DNA of 64,000 nucleotides. Source: Mycolicibacterium novocastrense (GTDB lineage Bacteria > Actinomycetota > Actinomycetes > Mycobacteriales > Mycobacteriaceae). The translations under genes and the position numbers were made by a program. The notes under the pieces are model-generated. The model did no database searches, was not told where the DNA came from, and saw only the letters and a program-made list of their open reading frames with translations. This document shows, piece by piece, positions 43,952-53,105 of this stretch; the stretch's first letter is position 1, and the number at the start of each line of letters is the position of its first letter. The stretch spans positions 331,068-395,067 of the forward strand of contig NZ_BCTA01000028.1 in NCBI RefSeq assembly GCF_001570485.1, given 5' to 3'.

Positions 43952-44809
43952 ATGGGCACCGCAACGATTTTGCGCACGACGTATCCGCGCTTGAGCCGTG
44001 AGGCCCAGCGGCCGGTCGACTTCCTCGGCCGCATCGGCGATCACATGTTGTTTTATCTGCGGGCGCTGGCGGGGGTTCCGCATGCGGCGGTGCATTTCCG
44101 CAAGGAGATCGTGCGGTTGATCGCTGAGATCTCCATGGGCGCGGGCACGTTGGCGATGATCGGTGGCACGGTCGCGATCGTGGGCTTTTTGACGTTGGCT
44201 GCCGGTGGCACGCTGGCGGTGCAGGGGTATTCGTCGTTGGGCGATATCGGTATCGAGGCGCTGACGGGGTTTTTGGCGGCGTTCATCAACGTACGTATCG
44301 CCGCACCGGTGGTGGCCGGGATCGGGCTGGCGGCCACGTTCGGGGCCGGGGTGACCGCGCAGTTGGGCGCGATGCGCATCAACGAGGAGATCGACGCACT
44401 CGAGTCGATGGCGATCCGGCCGATCGAGTATCTGGTGTCCACGCGCATCGTGGCCGGCATGGTGGCGATCACCCCGCTGTACTCGATTGCGGTGATTTTG
44501 AGCTTTGTTGCCAGCCAGTTCACCACGGTGGTGTTGTTCGGCCAGTCCGGCGGGCTGTACGACCACTACTTCGACACGTTTTTGAACCCGATCGATTTGT
44601 TGTGGTCATTCCTGCAGGCGGTGCTGATGGCCATCACCATCCTGTTGATTCACACCTACTTCGGCTACTTCGCCTCCGGCGGTCCTTCGGGTGTGGGGGT
44701 CGCGGTCGGCAACGCGGTGCGCACCTCGCTGGTGGTCGTCGTGTCGGTCACCTTGCTGGTGTCACTGTCCATCTACGGTTCCAACGGCAACTTCAACCTG
44801 TCGGGATAG
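43952..44809 (+). CDS. yrbEB: YrbEB-type Mce permease subunit
   Basis: A 285-residue partner permease with the loop NEEIDALESMAIRPIEYLV and the same helix layout as YrbEA. It begins nine bases after YrbEA and ends eight bases before MceA. The pair would form the membrane channel across which Mce-delivered substrate enters. Confidence 0.92.
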   Translation: MGTATILRTTYPRLSREAQRPVDFLGRIGDHMLFYLRALAGVPHAAVHFRKEIVRLIAEISMGAGTLAMIGGTVAIVGFLTLAAGGTLAVQGYSSLGDIGIEALTGFLAAFINVRIAAPVVAGIGLAATFGAGVTAQLGAMRINEEIDALESMAIRPIEYLVSTRIVAGMVAITPLYSIAVILSFVASQFTTVVLFGQSGGLYDHYFDTFLNPIDLLWSFLQAVLMAITILLIHTYFGYFASGGPSGVGVAVGNAVRTSLVVVVSVTLLVSLSIYGSNGNFNLSG

Positions 44810-44817
44810 GTGGAACG

Positions 44818-46032
44818 TTGACCAGCAACCACGAGCCACCGACACAGCCGCGTGAATACGCAAGGCCGATAGCGGGTTTCGTTGCCATCGCCGCAATCGC
44901 AGCGGTCGTCGCCATCGCCGTCGCGCTCTTCCGGGGGGATTTCACCAGCACCGAGCCGGTCACCGTCATCACCGACCGCGCCGGTCTCGTGATGAATCCC
45001 GATGCCAGGGTCAAACTGCACGGCGCTCAAGTCGGCACCGTCTCCGCCATCGAACCGCTCCCTGGCGGGAAGGCCGCTATCCACCTCGCCATGGATCCCT
45101 CCGCGATGGAGTTGATTCCGGCCAACGTACGTGTCGACATCGCGTCCTCGACGGTGTTCGGCGCGAAATCCGTTGCCCTGGTGCCGCCGTCGGATCCGTC
45201 TGCGCAGTCGCTGCGGGCCGGCCAGGTTCTCGACGCCGATCACGTGTCGGTCGAGATCAACACCATATTCGAACAACTCGTCTCCGTGCTGAACAAGATC
45301 GAGCCGGCGAAACTCAACGAGACACTGGGTGCGTTGGCCTCCGGGCTCAGCGGCCGTGGCGAGAAGTTCGGGCAGGCGCTGTCCGACCTGGACACGATGC
45401 TCGCAAAGCTCAACCCCAGTCTGGACAACCTCAGCCACGACATCGCGGTCCTACCAGAAGTTCTCGACGCGTACGCCGACGCGAGCCCGGATCTCCTGGC
45501 GATCGTGGACAGTGCGTCGGCCGTAAGCGACACGATCGTCGAGAAGCAGCACGATCTCGACGCCCTGCTGCTCAGCGCGATCGGGTTCGCCGAGATCGGC
45601 AACGAAGTACTGTCCGACAACCGGCAGGCGATCACTGAAGTCCTCGACCTGCTCGTACCCACGACCGACCTGACCAGCCAGTACCACCCAGCCCTGAATT
45701 GTGTGCTGGCAGGCATGGTTCCGTTGGCCACGGCGGCGCCCTCACCAGTTCCCGGGGTTCTACTGCTGGATTCCTTCGTGCTGGGCTCCGAACGGTACCG
45801 TTACCCCGGGAACCTGCCGAAGGTGGCAGCAAGGGGTGGCCCCCAGTGCGCGGGCCTGCCTGACGTCGGATACGAAACGCGGGCGCCCTACGTCGTCAGC
45901 GATATCGACGCCAGCCGTGCGCAGTACGGCAATCAGGGCATCCTGTTGAACTCCGATGCGCTCAAGCAGGCGCTGTTCGGCCCGATCGACGGTCCGCCGC
46001 GAAACACCTCACAGATCGGGATGCCGGGATGA
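44818..46032 (+). CDS. mceA: Mce family protein, position A
   Basis: A 404-residue substrate-binding tunnel subunit. One N-terminal membrane helix (about 18-38), then the MCE/MlaD domain (TDRAGLVMNPDARVKLHGAQVGTVSAIE), then a long helical region and a C-terminal domain. The start is a TTG at 44818 with AGGTGG before it. It is first of six mce genes joined by one- to four-base overlaps, so the six are likely made in equal amounts as a hetero-hexamer. Confidence 0.93.
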   Translation: MTSNHEPPTQPREYARPIAGFVAIAAIAAVVAIAVALFRGDFTSTEPVTVITDRAGLVMNPDARVKLHGAQVGTVSAIEPLPGGKAAIHLAMDPSAMELIPANVRVDIASSTVFGAKSVALVPPSDPSAQSLRAGQVLDADHVSVEINTIFEQLVSVLNKIEPAKLNETLGALASGLSGRGEKFGQALSDLDTMLAKLNPSLDNLSHDIAVLPEVLDAYADASPDLLAIVDSASAVSDTIVEKQHDLDALLLSAIGFAEIGNEVLSDNRQAITEVLDLLVPTTDLTSQYHPALNCVLAGMVPLATAAPSPVPGVLLLDSFVLGSERYRYPGNLPKVAARGGPQCAGLPDVGYETRAPYVVSDIDASRAQYGNQGILLNSDALKQALFGPIDGPPRNTSQIGMPG

Positions 46033-47051
46033 GCGGGGTCGGCACAGCGATCAAGCTCGGCGTCTTCTGCGCGGTGATGCTGCTGTTGACCGGCGCGCTG
46101 TTCGCGATCTTCGGCCAGTACCGCACGGGGTCGTCGAACGACTACTCGGCGGTGTTCACCGATGTCTCGAGTCTGAAAACCGGTGATTCGGTGCGGGTTT
46201 CGGGAATCCGAGTCGGCACAGTCCACGATGTCTCACTGCGACCGGACAACACCGTCGTGGTCAGCTTCGACGCCAGTACCGACATCGTGCTCACCACCGG
46301 CACCAAGGCCGCGGTGCGGTACCTCAACCTCGTGGGGGATCGCTACCTCGAACTCCTCGACGGCCCCGGCTCCACCAGGGTCGCCGGACCGGGGTCTGAG
46401 ATCCCCGCCGAGCGCACCGAGCCGGCATTGGACCTCGACCTTCTCCTCGGCGGATTGAAACCGGTTATCCGCGGCCTGAATCCGGACGATGTGAATGCCC
46501 TGACCAACTCGCTGATCCAGATCTTGCAGGGCCAGAGCGGCAACGTGGAGTCGTTGTTCGCCAAAACCGCCTCATTCACGACCGCGATCGCCGACAACGG
46601 CCAGATCGTCCGGGAGCTGATCGACAACCTGAACGCGGTGATGGCGACCGTGGCCAAGGACGGGGACAAGTTCTCCGGCGCCGTCGACCGCCTCGAGAAG
46701 CTCATCACCGGTCTGGCCACCGACCGCGACCCGATCGGGGAGGCCATCACCGCGCTCGACAGCGGGACCGCCTCGCTGGCCGAGCTGATGACTCAGGCAC
46801 GTCCGCCGCTCGCCGGCAGTATCGACCAACTCAACCGGGTGGCTCCGTTGCTCGAGAAGGACAAACCGCTGCTGGACATCTCACTGCAGAAGCTGCCGCA
46901 GAACTACAAGAAACTGGTTCGTCTCGGCGCGTACGGAAGCTTCTTGAACCAGTACCTTTGCGGCATCTCGGTGCGGGTCACCGACCTGCAGGGCCGCACC
47001 GCCCACTTCCCCTGGATCCTCCAGCAGAACGGAAGGTGCGGGGAACCCTGA
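46029..47051 (+). CDS. mceB: Mce family protein, position B
   Basis: A 340-residue Mce protein. N-terminal membrane helix (MLLLTGALFAIFG), MCE domain with FTDVSSLKTGDSVRVSGIRVGT, and a helical C-terminal half ending near a Cys-containing LCGISVRVTD. ATGA overlap with mceA and TGATG with mceC. Shorter C-terminus than the other members, as usual for MceB. Confidence 0.93.
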   Translation: MSGVGTAIKLGVFCAVMLLLTGALFAIFGQYRTGSSNDYSAVFTDVSSLKTGDSVRVSGIRVGTVHDVSLRPDNTVVVSFDASTDIVLTTGTKAAVRYLNLVGDRYLELLDGPGSTRVAGPGSEIPAERTEPALDLDLLLGGLKPVIRGLNPDDVNALTNSLIQILQGQSGNVESLFAKTASFTTAIADNGQIVRELIDNLNAVMATVAKDGDKFSGAVDRLEKLITGLATDRDPIGEAITALDSGTASLAELMTQARPPLAGSIDQLNRVAPLLEKDKPLLDISLQKLPQNYKKLVRLGAYGSFLNQYLCGISVRVTDLQGRTAHFPWILQQNGRCGEP

Positions 47052-48133
47052 TGCTGAAATACCGTGGTGCCTCGTTGATCCGGGCCGGATTCATCGGCGT
47101 GACGCTCGTCATCCTCGTCATCGCCATCGGGCTACAGCCGGAACGGTTGTGGTCGTGGGCCACCGCCATCAGGTATCAGGCCTTGTTCACCGAGGCTGCA
47201 GGCCTGGCTCCGGGAAACGACGTCAAGGTCTCGGGTATGACGATCGGATCGGTATCCGATGTCACGCTGAGCAAGGGCAAGGCGTTGGTGACGTTCACCG
47301 TCGACGGAAAGGTCGGCCTCGGATCGCAGACCACGGCGCACATCCGCACCGGCACACTGCTGGGGGAGCGGATGATGACGCTCGACCCTGCGGGCGACGA
47401 GCGCATGAAACCGTTGGATGTGATTCCGCTGTCGCGGACCTCCTCGCCATACTCGTTGACCGAGGCGGTCAGTGAGTTCACCGCGAACACGGCGGCGACC
47501 GACACCGCATCCGTGAACCGGGCCCTGGACACGCTCTCCGAGACGATCGACCGGATCGCGCCTCAGCTCGGTCCGACCTTCGACGGCCTGAGCCGGCTGT
47601 CTTCGTCACTGAACGGCCGCGATGAGTCACTTGGTGAGCTGCTCGCCAGCGCCGCCGACGTGACCGGCGTGCTGTCGGAGCGCAGCCAGCAGCTCAACAC
47701 CCTGCTCCTCAACGCCAATGACCTGATGGGTGTTCTCGAACAGCGTCGACACGCGATCGTCAACCTGCTGGCCAACACCTCGGCCGTGGCTCAGCAACTG
47801 AAGGGTCTCGTGCACGACAACGAACAGGAGATGGCCCCAACGCTGCAGAAGCTGAACTCGGTCTACGACATGCTCCAGCGCAATCGCGACAACATCGCCA
47901 AGGCGCTCACCGGTTTGTCGAAGTACCAAGTGACACAGGGTGAGGCGGTCAACAACGGCTTCTACTACAACGCCTTCGTCGGCAACCTCCTGCCCGCCCA
48001 GTCGCTGCAACCGTTCCTCGACTACGCGCTCGGCTACCGCCGCGGCGTGAACGCCGGTCAGCCGCCCGACAACGCGGGGCCACGGGCCGAATTCCCGTTC
48101 CCGTACAACGGTATTCCGGGAGGGTCGCGATGA
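47051..48133 (+). CDS. mceC: Mce family protein, position C
   Basis: A 360-residue Mce protein: membrane helix about residues 12-30, MCE domain with FTEAAGLAPGNDVKVSGMTIGS, long amphipathic helix, and a short Pro-rich end. The start ATG shares a base with the mceB stop (TGATG). Confidence 0.92.
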   Translation: MLKYRGASLIRAGFIGVTLVILVIAIGLQPERLWSWATAIRYQALFTEAAGLAPGNDVKVSGMTIGSVSDVTLSKGKALVTFTVDGKVGLGSQTTAHIRTGTLLGERMMTLDPAGDERMKPLDVIPLSRTSSPYSLTEAVSEFTANTAATDTASVNRALDTLSETIDRIAPQLGPTFDGLSRLSSSLNGRDESLGELLASAADVTGVLSERSQQLNTLLLNANDLMGVLEQRRHAIVNLLANTSAVAQQLKGLVHDNEQEMAPTLQKLNSVYDMLQRNRDNIAKALTGLSKYQVTQGEAVNNGFYYNAFVGNLLPAQSLQPFLDYALGYRRGVNAGQPPDNAGPRAEFPFPYNGIPGGSR

Positions 48134-49596
48134 GGCAGCGCAAACCTCTGACGGCCGCACTACTGATCGCACTGACGGGCCTGCTCGTCGCCGGGGTCGC
48201 CGTCGTCGTGCGACAAGGATTCTTCGGCCCCAGAACCATCACGGCATACTTCAGCTCGGCAACCGCGATTTACCCCGGCGACGAGGTCCGCGTCGCGGGG
48301 GTGCGGGTCGGCACCATCGAATCGATCGAGCCCGACGGGGCGCACGCACGCATGCGGCTGTCCGTCGACCGCGACGTGCCGATCCCCGCCGACGCCAAAG
48401 CCGTGATCGTCGCGCAGAACCTGGTCTCAGCGCGCTACGTCCAGCTCGCCCCTGCCTACGAGACGAGCGGACCCACCCTGCCGGACGACGCTGTCATCGG
48501 CGTCGACCGAACGGCGGTGCCCGTCGAATGGGATGAGGTGAAGACCCAATTGACCCGGCTGGCGACCGATCTCGGCCCGCAAGGCGATATTTCGACGACA
48601 TCTGTGAGCCGCTTCATCGACAGCGCGGCGAACGCCATGGACGGCAACGGTGACAAGCTGCGCGAAACCATCACCCAGCTCTCTCAGGTCGGCCGGATCC
48701 TCGCCGACGGCAGCGGCAACATCGCCGACGTCATCAAAAACCTCCAGACCTTCGTCACCGCACTGCGCGACAGCAACGCCCAGATCGTGCAATTCCAGGA
48801 CCGCCTGGCCACCGTCAGCAGTGTGGTCGACGCGAGTAGGTCGGATCTCGACGCAGCACTCACCCACCTGTCCGAAGCCGTCGGCGAGGTGCAGCGGTTC
48901 ATCGCCGGCAGCAGGGATCAGACTGCCGAGCAGATTCAGCGACTCGCCGACGTCACACAGAACCTCTCCGACAACCGGCTTGCGTTGGAGAACGTGCTGC
49001 ACGTCGCGCCCAACGCCATCGGCAACGGCTACAACATCTACAACCCCGACACCGGGACCATGATCGGCGGCTTCGCACTGGCCAACTTCGCCAACCCAGT
49101 GCAACTGGTGTGCTCAGCGATCGGAGCGGTGAAGAACGCGACGGCGCCGGAAGCGTCCAAAGCCTGTGCCGAATACCTCGGCCCCGCACTGCGCCTGCTC
49201 AACTTCAACTACCTGCCGATGCCGTTCAACGCCTATCTGCAGAAGTCGCCCAGCCCCGGCAACCTGATCTACTCGGATCCGGCGCTCGCTCCGGGCGGAG
49301 CGGGCGAAAGCCCGCTGCCGCCCGAAATCGCGCCGGCTGTATCGGCGTACACCGGCGCGGGTGACACGCCGCCGCCACCGGGTTGGAGCACCCCGGCCGG
49401 TCCGCCCGGCGCCTACGCGCCCACGGGTCTGCCCGCCGCTCCGCAACCAGCGCTGTTCCCGGGCGCACCGGTTCCGCCGGGCCCACCGGCGGCCGTGCCC
49501 CAACCGTCCTCACTCGAGGACATGCTGTTGCCGGCGGAGGCCGCGGCCGCACCGCCGACGGCGGCCCCTCCCACGGGAGGTGGTCCAACGCCATGA
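48130..49596 (+). CDS. mceD: Mce family protein, position D, with Pro-rich tail
   Basis: A 488-residue Mce protein with membrane helix (TAALLIALTGLLVAGVAVVV), MCE domain (FSSATAIYPGDEVRVAGVRV) and helical region. The last ~110 residues are Pro/Ala-rich (PPPPGWSTPAGPPGAYAP and PPTGGGPTP), a probable extended cell-wall-spanning segment as in MceD proteins. ATGA overlaps at both ends. Confidence 0.93.
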   Translation: MRQRKPLTAALLIALTGLLVAGVAVVVRQGFFGPRTITAYFSSATAIYPGDEVRVAGVRVGTIESIEPDGAHARMRLSVDRDVPIPADAKAVIVAQNLVSARYVQLAPAYETSGPTLPDDAVIGVDRTAVPVEWDEVKTQLTRLATDLGPQGDISTTSVSRFIDSAANAMDGNGDKLRETITQLSQVGRILADGSGNIADVIKNLQTFVTALRDSNAQIVQFQDRLATVSSVVDASRSDLDAALTHLSEAVGEVQRFIAGSRDQTAEQIQRLADVTQNLSDNRLALENVLHVAPNAIGNGYNIYNPDTGTMIGGFALANFANPVQLVCSAIGAVKNATAPEASKACAEYLGPALRLLNFNYLPMPFNAYLQKSPSPGNLIYSDPALAPGGAGESPLPPEIAPAVSAYTGAGDTPPPPGWSTPAGPPGAYAPTGLPAAPQPALFPGAPVPPGPPAAVPQPSSLEDMLLPAEAAAAPPTAAPPTGGGPTP

Positions 49597-50870
49597 CCCT
49601 CGCCAGATCGATCCGACGCCTCATCATCACGGTGTGCTGCGCGGCCTTCGTGGTAACCGGGTGTGAGTTCGACGGAGTCAACTCGTTGCCGCTGCCCGGC
49701 ACGGTCGGCCGTGGGGAACACGCCGACGTATACCGCGTCCAGATCCGCAACGTCGGTTCGCTGGAACCGAATTCACCCGTGCTCATCGGTGATGTCGTGG
49801 TGGGCAGCATCGGCAAGATGAAGGTGACGAACTGGACCGCCGACATCGAGGTCTCGGTGCGACCCGACGTCGTCGTCCCGGCGAACGCGGTGGCTACGGT
49901 GGGACAGACCAGCCTTCTCGGATCCATGCATCTCGCACTCGACCCGCCGCTTGGCCAAGCGCCCAGTGGAGAACTCGAACCCGGTTCGACCATCGGAGTG
50001 GACAGGTCGTCGACGTACCCGTCCACCGAACAGACGCTGTCGTCGCTGTCGGTCGTGCTCAACGGCGGTGGCCTCGGCCAGATGGGGGACATCGTCCGCG
50101 AGTTCAACGCCGCGCTGAACGGACGGGAAGGCCAGATCAGGGACCTGCTGGTGCGGCTCAACGATTTCGTCGGAATGCTCGACACCCAACGCGACGACAT
50201 CACCGCATCGATCGCGGCCATGAACCGGATGTCCGGAACTTTCGCATCGGAGCGCGACGTGATCAGCGGTGCACTGCAACGCATTCCGCCAGCGCTCGAC
50301 GTCCTGGTCAAGGAACGGCCTCGGATCACCGAAGCGTTGGACCGGCTCGGTCGGTTCAGCGACACCGCCACCGGACTGATCGACGACACGCAGGATGACC
50401 TCGTCCGCAACCTCGCCAACCTCGAACCGACGCTTCGCGCGCTCGCCGACGTCGGACCGGACCTGGGTACCGTCCTGGCCTACGCGCCGACATTCCCCTA
50501 CACGCAGAGCTTCATCGACCGTGCCATACGCGGGGACTACATGAACCAGTTCATCATCTTCGACTTCACCATCCCGCGGCTCAAGAGAGGGCTCTTCCTG
50601 GGCACCCGCTGGGGGCAGGAAGGAGCGCCGATGGTGCCCGCTCCTGGCGACCCCTGGTACCTCACCTACACCCTGGATCCGTTGAAGGCGCCGATCACCG
50701 CGACGCCCACCGAGGTGGCAGGCTTGCCGCCGCTGGTGGAAGCTGGTCAGCAACAGGCGGATTCACAGCTTGCGGTGGACCACGCGTCAGGGCCGGCACC
50801 CGGACCGGTGCCTGAAGCTCCAGCCGCGACCACCGGCGCGGTGGGCGCCGGGGGAGCGGAGGGCAACTGA
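49593..50870 (+). CDS. mceE: Mce family lipoprotein, position E (LprN-like)
   Basis: A 425-residue Mce protein whose N-terminus ends in the lipobox VVTGC (Cys about 24), so it is anchored by lipid rather than by a helix, as is usual for position E. MCE domain with IRNVGSLEPNSPVLIGDVVVG, helical middle, and an Ala/Pro/Gly-rich end. The ATG overlaps the mceD stop; the mceF ATG overlaps its own stop. Confidence 0.93.
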   Translation: MTLARSIRRLIITVCCAAFVVTGCEFDGVNSLPLPGTVGRGEHADVYRVQIRNVGSLEPNSPVLIGDVVVGSIGKMKVTNWTADIEVSVRPDVVVPANAVATVGQTSLLGSMHLALDPPLGQAPSGELEPGSTIGVDRSSTYPSTEQTLSSLSVVLNGGGLGQMGDIVREFNAALNGREGQIRDLLVRLNDFVGMLDTQRDDITASIAAMNRMSGTFASERDVISGALQRIPPALDVLVKERPRITEALDRLGRFSDTATGLIDDTQDDLVRNLANLEPTLRALADVGPDLGTVLAYAPTFPYTQSFIDRAIRGDYMNQFIIFDFTIPRLKRGLFLGTRWGQEGAPMVPAPGDPWYLTYTLDPLKAPITATPTEVAGLPPLVEAGQQQADSQLAVDHASGPAPGPVPEAPAATTGAVGAGGAEGN

Positions 50871-52411
50871 TGCTGACTCGATTCATCCGCAATCAGCTGA
50901 TCGTCTTCACCATCGCTTCGGTGGTCGGCATCACGTTGATGTTCTTCACCTATATGCAAGTACCGACACTGCTGGGCATTGGTCGCATATCGGTGCAATT
51001 GGAGTTGCCGGGCACCGGAGGCCTTTATCGGTTCTCCAACGTGACGTACCGCGGGGTGCAGGTGGGCAAGGTCCTCGACGTGCGGCCCACTCGGGACGGT
51101 GCCGTCGCGACGCTGTCGCTGAACACGTCGCCGAAAATCCCGGCCGATGCGAAGGCGAACGTGCGCAGCGTGTCGGCGGTCGGGGAACAGTACGTGGATC
51201 TGATCCCCGAGAACGCGAACGGCCCTTTCCTGCAGAACGGTTCGGTGATCCCGCGGCAGAACACATCGGTGCCGCAAGCCGTCGGCCCGATGCTCGATCA
51301 GGTGAGCGCACTGGTCGACAGCATCCCGAAGGACAAGATCAGCGGGCTGCTCGACGAATCGTTCAGGGGCCTTGACGGAACCGGTTACGACTTCGGTTCG
51401 CTGCTCGACTCCTCGGCGACGATTCTGGGCGACGGCAATGCGGTCGTCGACCGCACCCGCGCGCTGATCGACGACAGCGGTCCGCTGCTGGACGGCCAAG
51501 CGCAGTCGGCCGACGCCATCCGCACCTGGGCGCGCAGCGTCGCGGGGATCACCGGACAACTCGAGGCCGACGACGCCCAGATGCGTACGCTCCTCGATGT
51601 CGGTCCCCGCGCGGCCGACGAGGCGTCGCAGCTGTTCAACCAGGTCAAGGCGACCTTGCCGGTGTTGCTGGCCAACCTCGTCACCGTCGGCCAGGTGGGG
51701 GTGACGTATCACGCCGCGCTGGAACAACTTCTGGTGCTGTTCCCGCCGTACGTGGCGGCCACGCAGACAGTCGGCGTGGCGCGAAACAATCCCACCGGCA
51801 TGGCGCTGGGCGATTTCACGTTGGTGATCAGCGATCCGCCCGCGTGCACGGTCGGTTTCCTGCCGCCCAACATGTGGCGATCACCCGAGGACGAGACGAT
51901 CGTCGACACACCCGATGGCCTCTACTGCAAACTGCCGCAGGACTCACCCATCGGCGTGCGCGGTGCGCGGAACTATCCGTGTCTCGGCCAGCCCGGCAAG
52001 CGCGCCCCGACCGTCGAAATGTGCCGCAGCGACAAGCCGTTCGAGCCGTTGGCGATGCGTCAGCACCCGCTGGGCCCGTACCCGATCGATCCCAGCCTGA
52101 TCGCCCAGGGGGTCGCACCCGACGACCGCGTCGACTTCAGCGAGCGGATCCACGCTCCGCTGGAGGGCACGCCGATGCCACCATCGGAAGCGCCTCGAGA
52201 AACACCGCCCGCGACGGTGCCTGCCGGCGGCGCTCCGGTCGTGGCACCGAGCTCGTCGCGGTCCGGTGGCGGACCGTCCATTGCGTTCGCGCCCTACGAT
52301 CCCCAGACCGGCCAATACGCCACGCCCGACGGCAAGGTCTTCCGACAGGCCGACCTGACCGCGCCCGCTGGCACACAGTCGTGGCAGGACCTACTCGTCC
52401 CGAACGGATGA
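50870..52411 (+). CDS. mceF: Mce family protein, position F
   Basis: A 513-residue Mce protein: membrane helix (about 11-30), MCE domain with VTYRGVQVGKVLDVRPTRDG, long helix, and a C-terminal region with paired Cys (PPACTVGF; DGLYCKLP; YPCLGQPG; EMCRS) followed by a Pro/Ser-rich tail. Last gene of the operon; the usual Mce-associated (Mas) genes do not follow, and instead two unrelated secreted proteins are next. Confidence 0.93.
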   Translation: MLTRFIRNQLIVFTIASVVGITLMFFTYMQVPTLLGIGRISVQLELPGTGGLYRFSNVTYRGVQVGKVLDVRPTRDGAVATLSLNTSPKIPADAKANVRSVSAVGEQYVDLIPENANGPFLQNGSVIPRQNTSVPQAVGPMLDQVSALVDSIPKDKISGLLDESFRGLDGTGYDFGSLLDSSATILGDGNAVVDRTRALIDDSGPLLDGQAQSADAIRTWARSVAGITGQLEADDAQMRTLLDVGPRAADEASQLFNQVKATLPVLLANLVTVGQVGVTYHAALEQLLVLFPPYVAATQTVGVARNNPTGMALGDFTLVISDPPACTVGFLPPNMWRSPEDETIVDTPDGLYCKLPQDSPIGVRGARNYPCLGQPGKRAPTVEMCRSDKPFEPLAMRQHPLGPYPIDPSLIAQGVAPDDRVDFSERIHAPLEGTPMPPSEAPRETPPATVPAGGAPVVAPSSSRSGGGPSIAFAPYDPQTGQYATPDGKVFRQADLTAPAGTQSWQDLLVPNG

Positions 52412-52416
52412 ATCGA

Positions 52417-52929
52417 TCAGCCCGTCACCTTGACGAGCTTGAACGGCATGTTGATGAAGACCGGCTTGCTGACCCCGCATGCGCCACTCGGGCCGGTGGT
52501 CTGGTCTTCACCCGCCAAGGTCGTCGACGCGGGGTCGGTCATGCTGCCGTCCTCGTTGACGGGGACGAACCGGAACACCTGGAGACCCGGGGCTGCCGTG
52601 CCGTCCGGACACGGGATCCAGTTCTCGACCGTGTGCTTGACGTACCAGACGCCACCCGTCTTGTAAATCGTTGCGGTCCAACCGAAGTCGCTGACCACCG
52701 TGCCCGTGCACTCGGTCGGATAGCTGCATGTCGTCTCGATGGTCCAGGTGCTGCGCAGGCTGGCCTCATCGCGAAACATCTCGTTGGTCTTGGCGTATTC
52801 GCCGTTGGAGGTGGCGAGATAGCGGCCGTTGAGGCCCCAGTCGTGCTCGGTGGCGTGGGTGACGGCGGCCAACCCGATGCCCGCCGCGACGGCAGCGACG
52901 CCGCACCCTGCAAGTCCGGGCATCCGCAT
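52417..52929 (-). CDS. Small secreted protein, unknown function
   Basis: A 170-residue protein with an N-terminal hydrophobic stretch (LAGCGVAAVAAGIGLAAVTHA) that looks like a signal peptide with cleavage near THA-TEH. Mature part contains four Cys in two pairs (TTCSYPTEC; WIPCPDG; GACGVSK) and Trp/Tyr-rich strands (WGLNGRYLATSNGEYAK), suggesting a disulfide-bonded beta fold. Convergent with mceF (5-base gap) and controlled from the palindrome pair at 52997-53036. No known family assigned. Confidence 0.75.
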   Translation of the reverse strand: MRMPGLAGCGVAAVAAGIGLAAVTHATEHDWGLNGRYLATSNGEYAKTNEMFRDEASLRSTWTIETTCSYPTECTGTVVSDFGWTATIYKTGGVWYVKHTVENWIPCPDGTAAPGLQVFRFVPVNEDGSMTDPASTTLAGEDQTTGPSGACGVSKPVFINMPFKLVKVTG

Positions 52930-52996
52930 CGTCGCCTCCTTAGCGATCGTGGTGAAGCATCAACCTAGGCGCTGGTCTCGGGTCGAGTGTGACCGT

Positions 52997-53036
52997 CGTC
53001 CGCTCAGCGGAACGGCCGAATCCCGCTGAGCGGCAT
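52997..53036. promoter_or_regulatory. Two island palindrome sites between secreted-protein genes
   Basis: 52997-53013 CGTCCGCTCAGCGGAAC (spacer CTCAG) and 53020-53036 ATCCCGCTGAGCGGCAT (spacer CTGAG), centres 23 bases apart, in the divergent gap between the genes starting at 52929 and 53106. Confidence 0.65.
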
Positions 53037-53105
53037 CATCGCCGTGGGCAGGCGAGCACCTGCGGTATCAAGGACCTTTGCCGCGCCCGCCGTCCGGAGG
53101 TCAAC

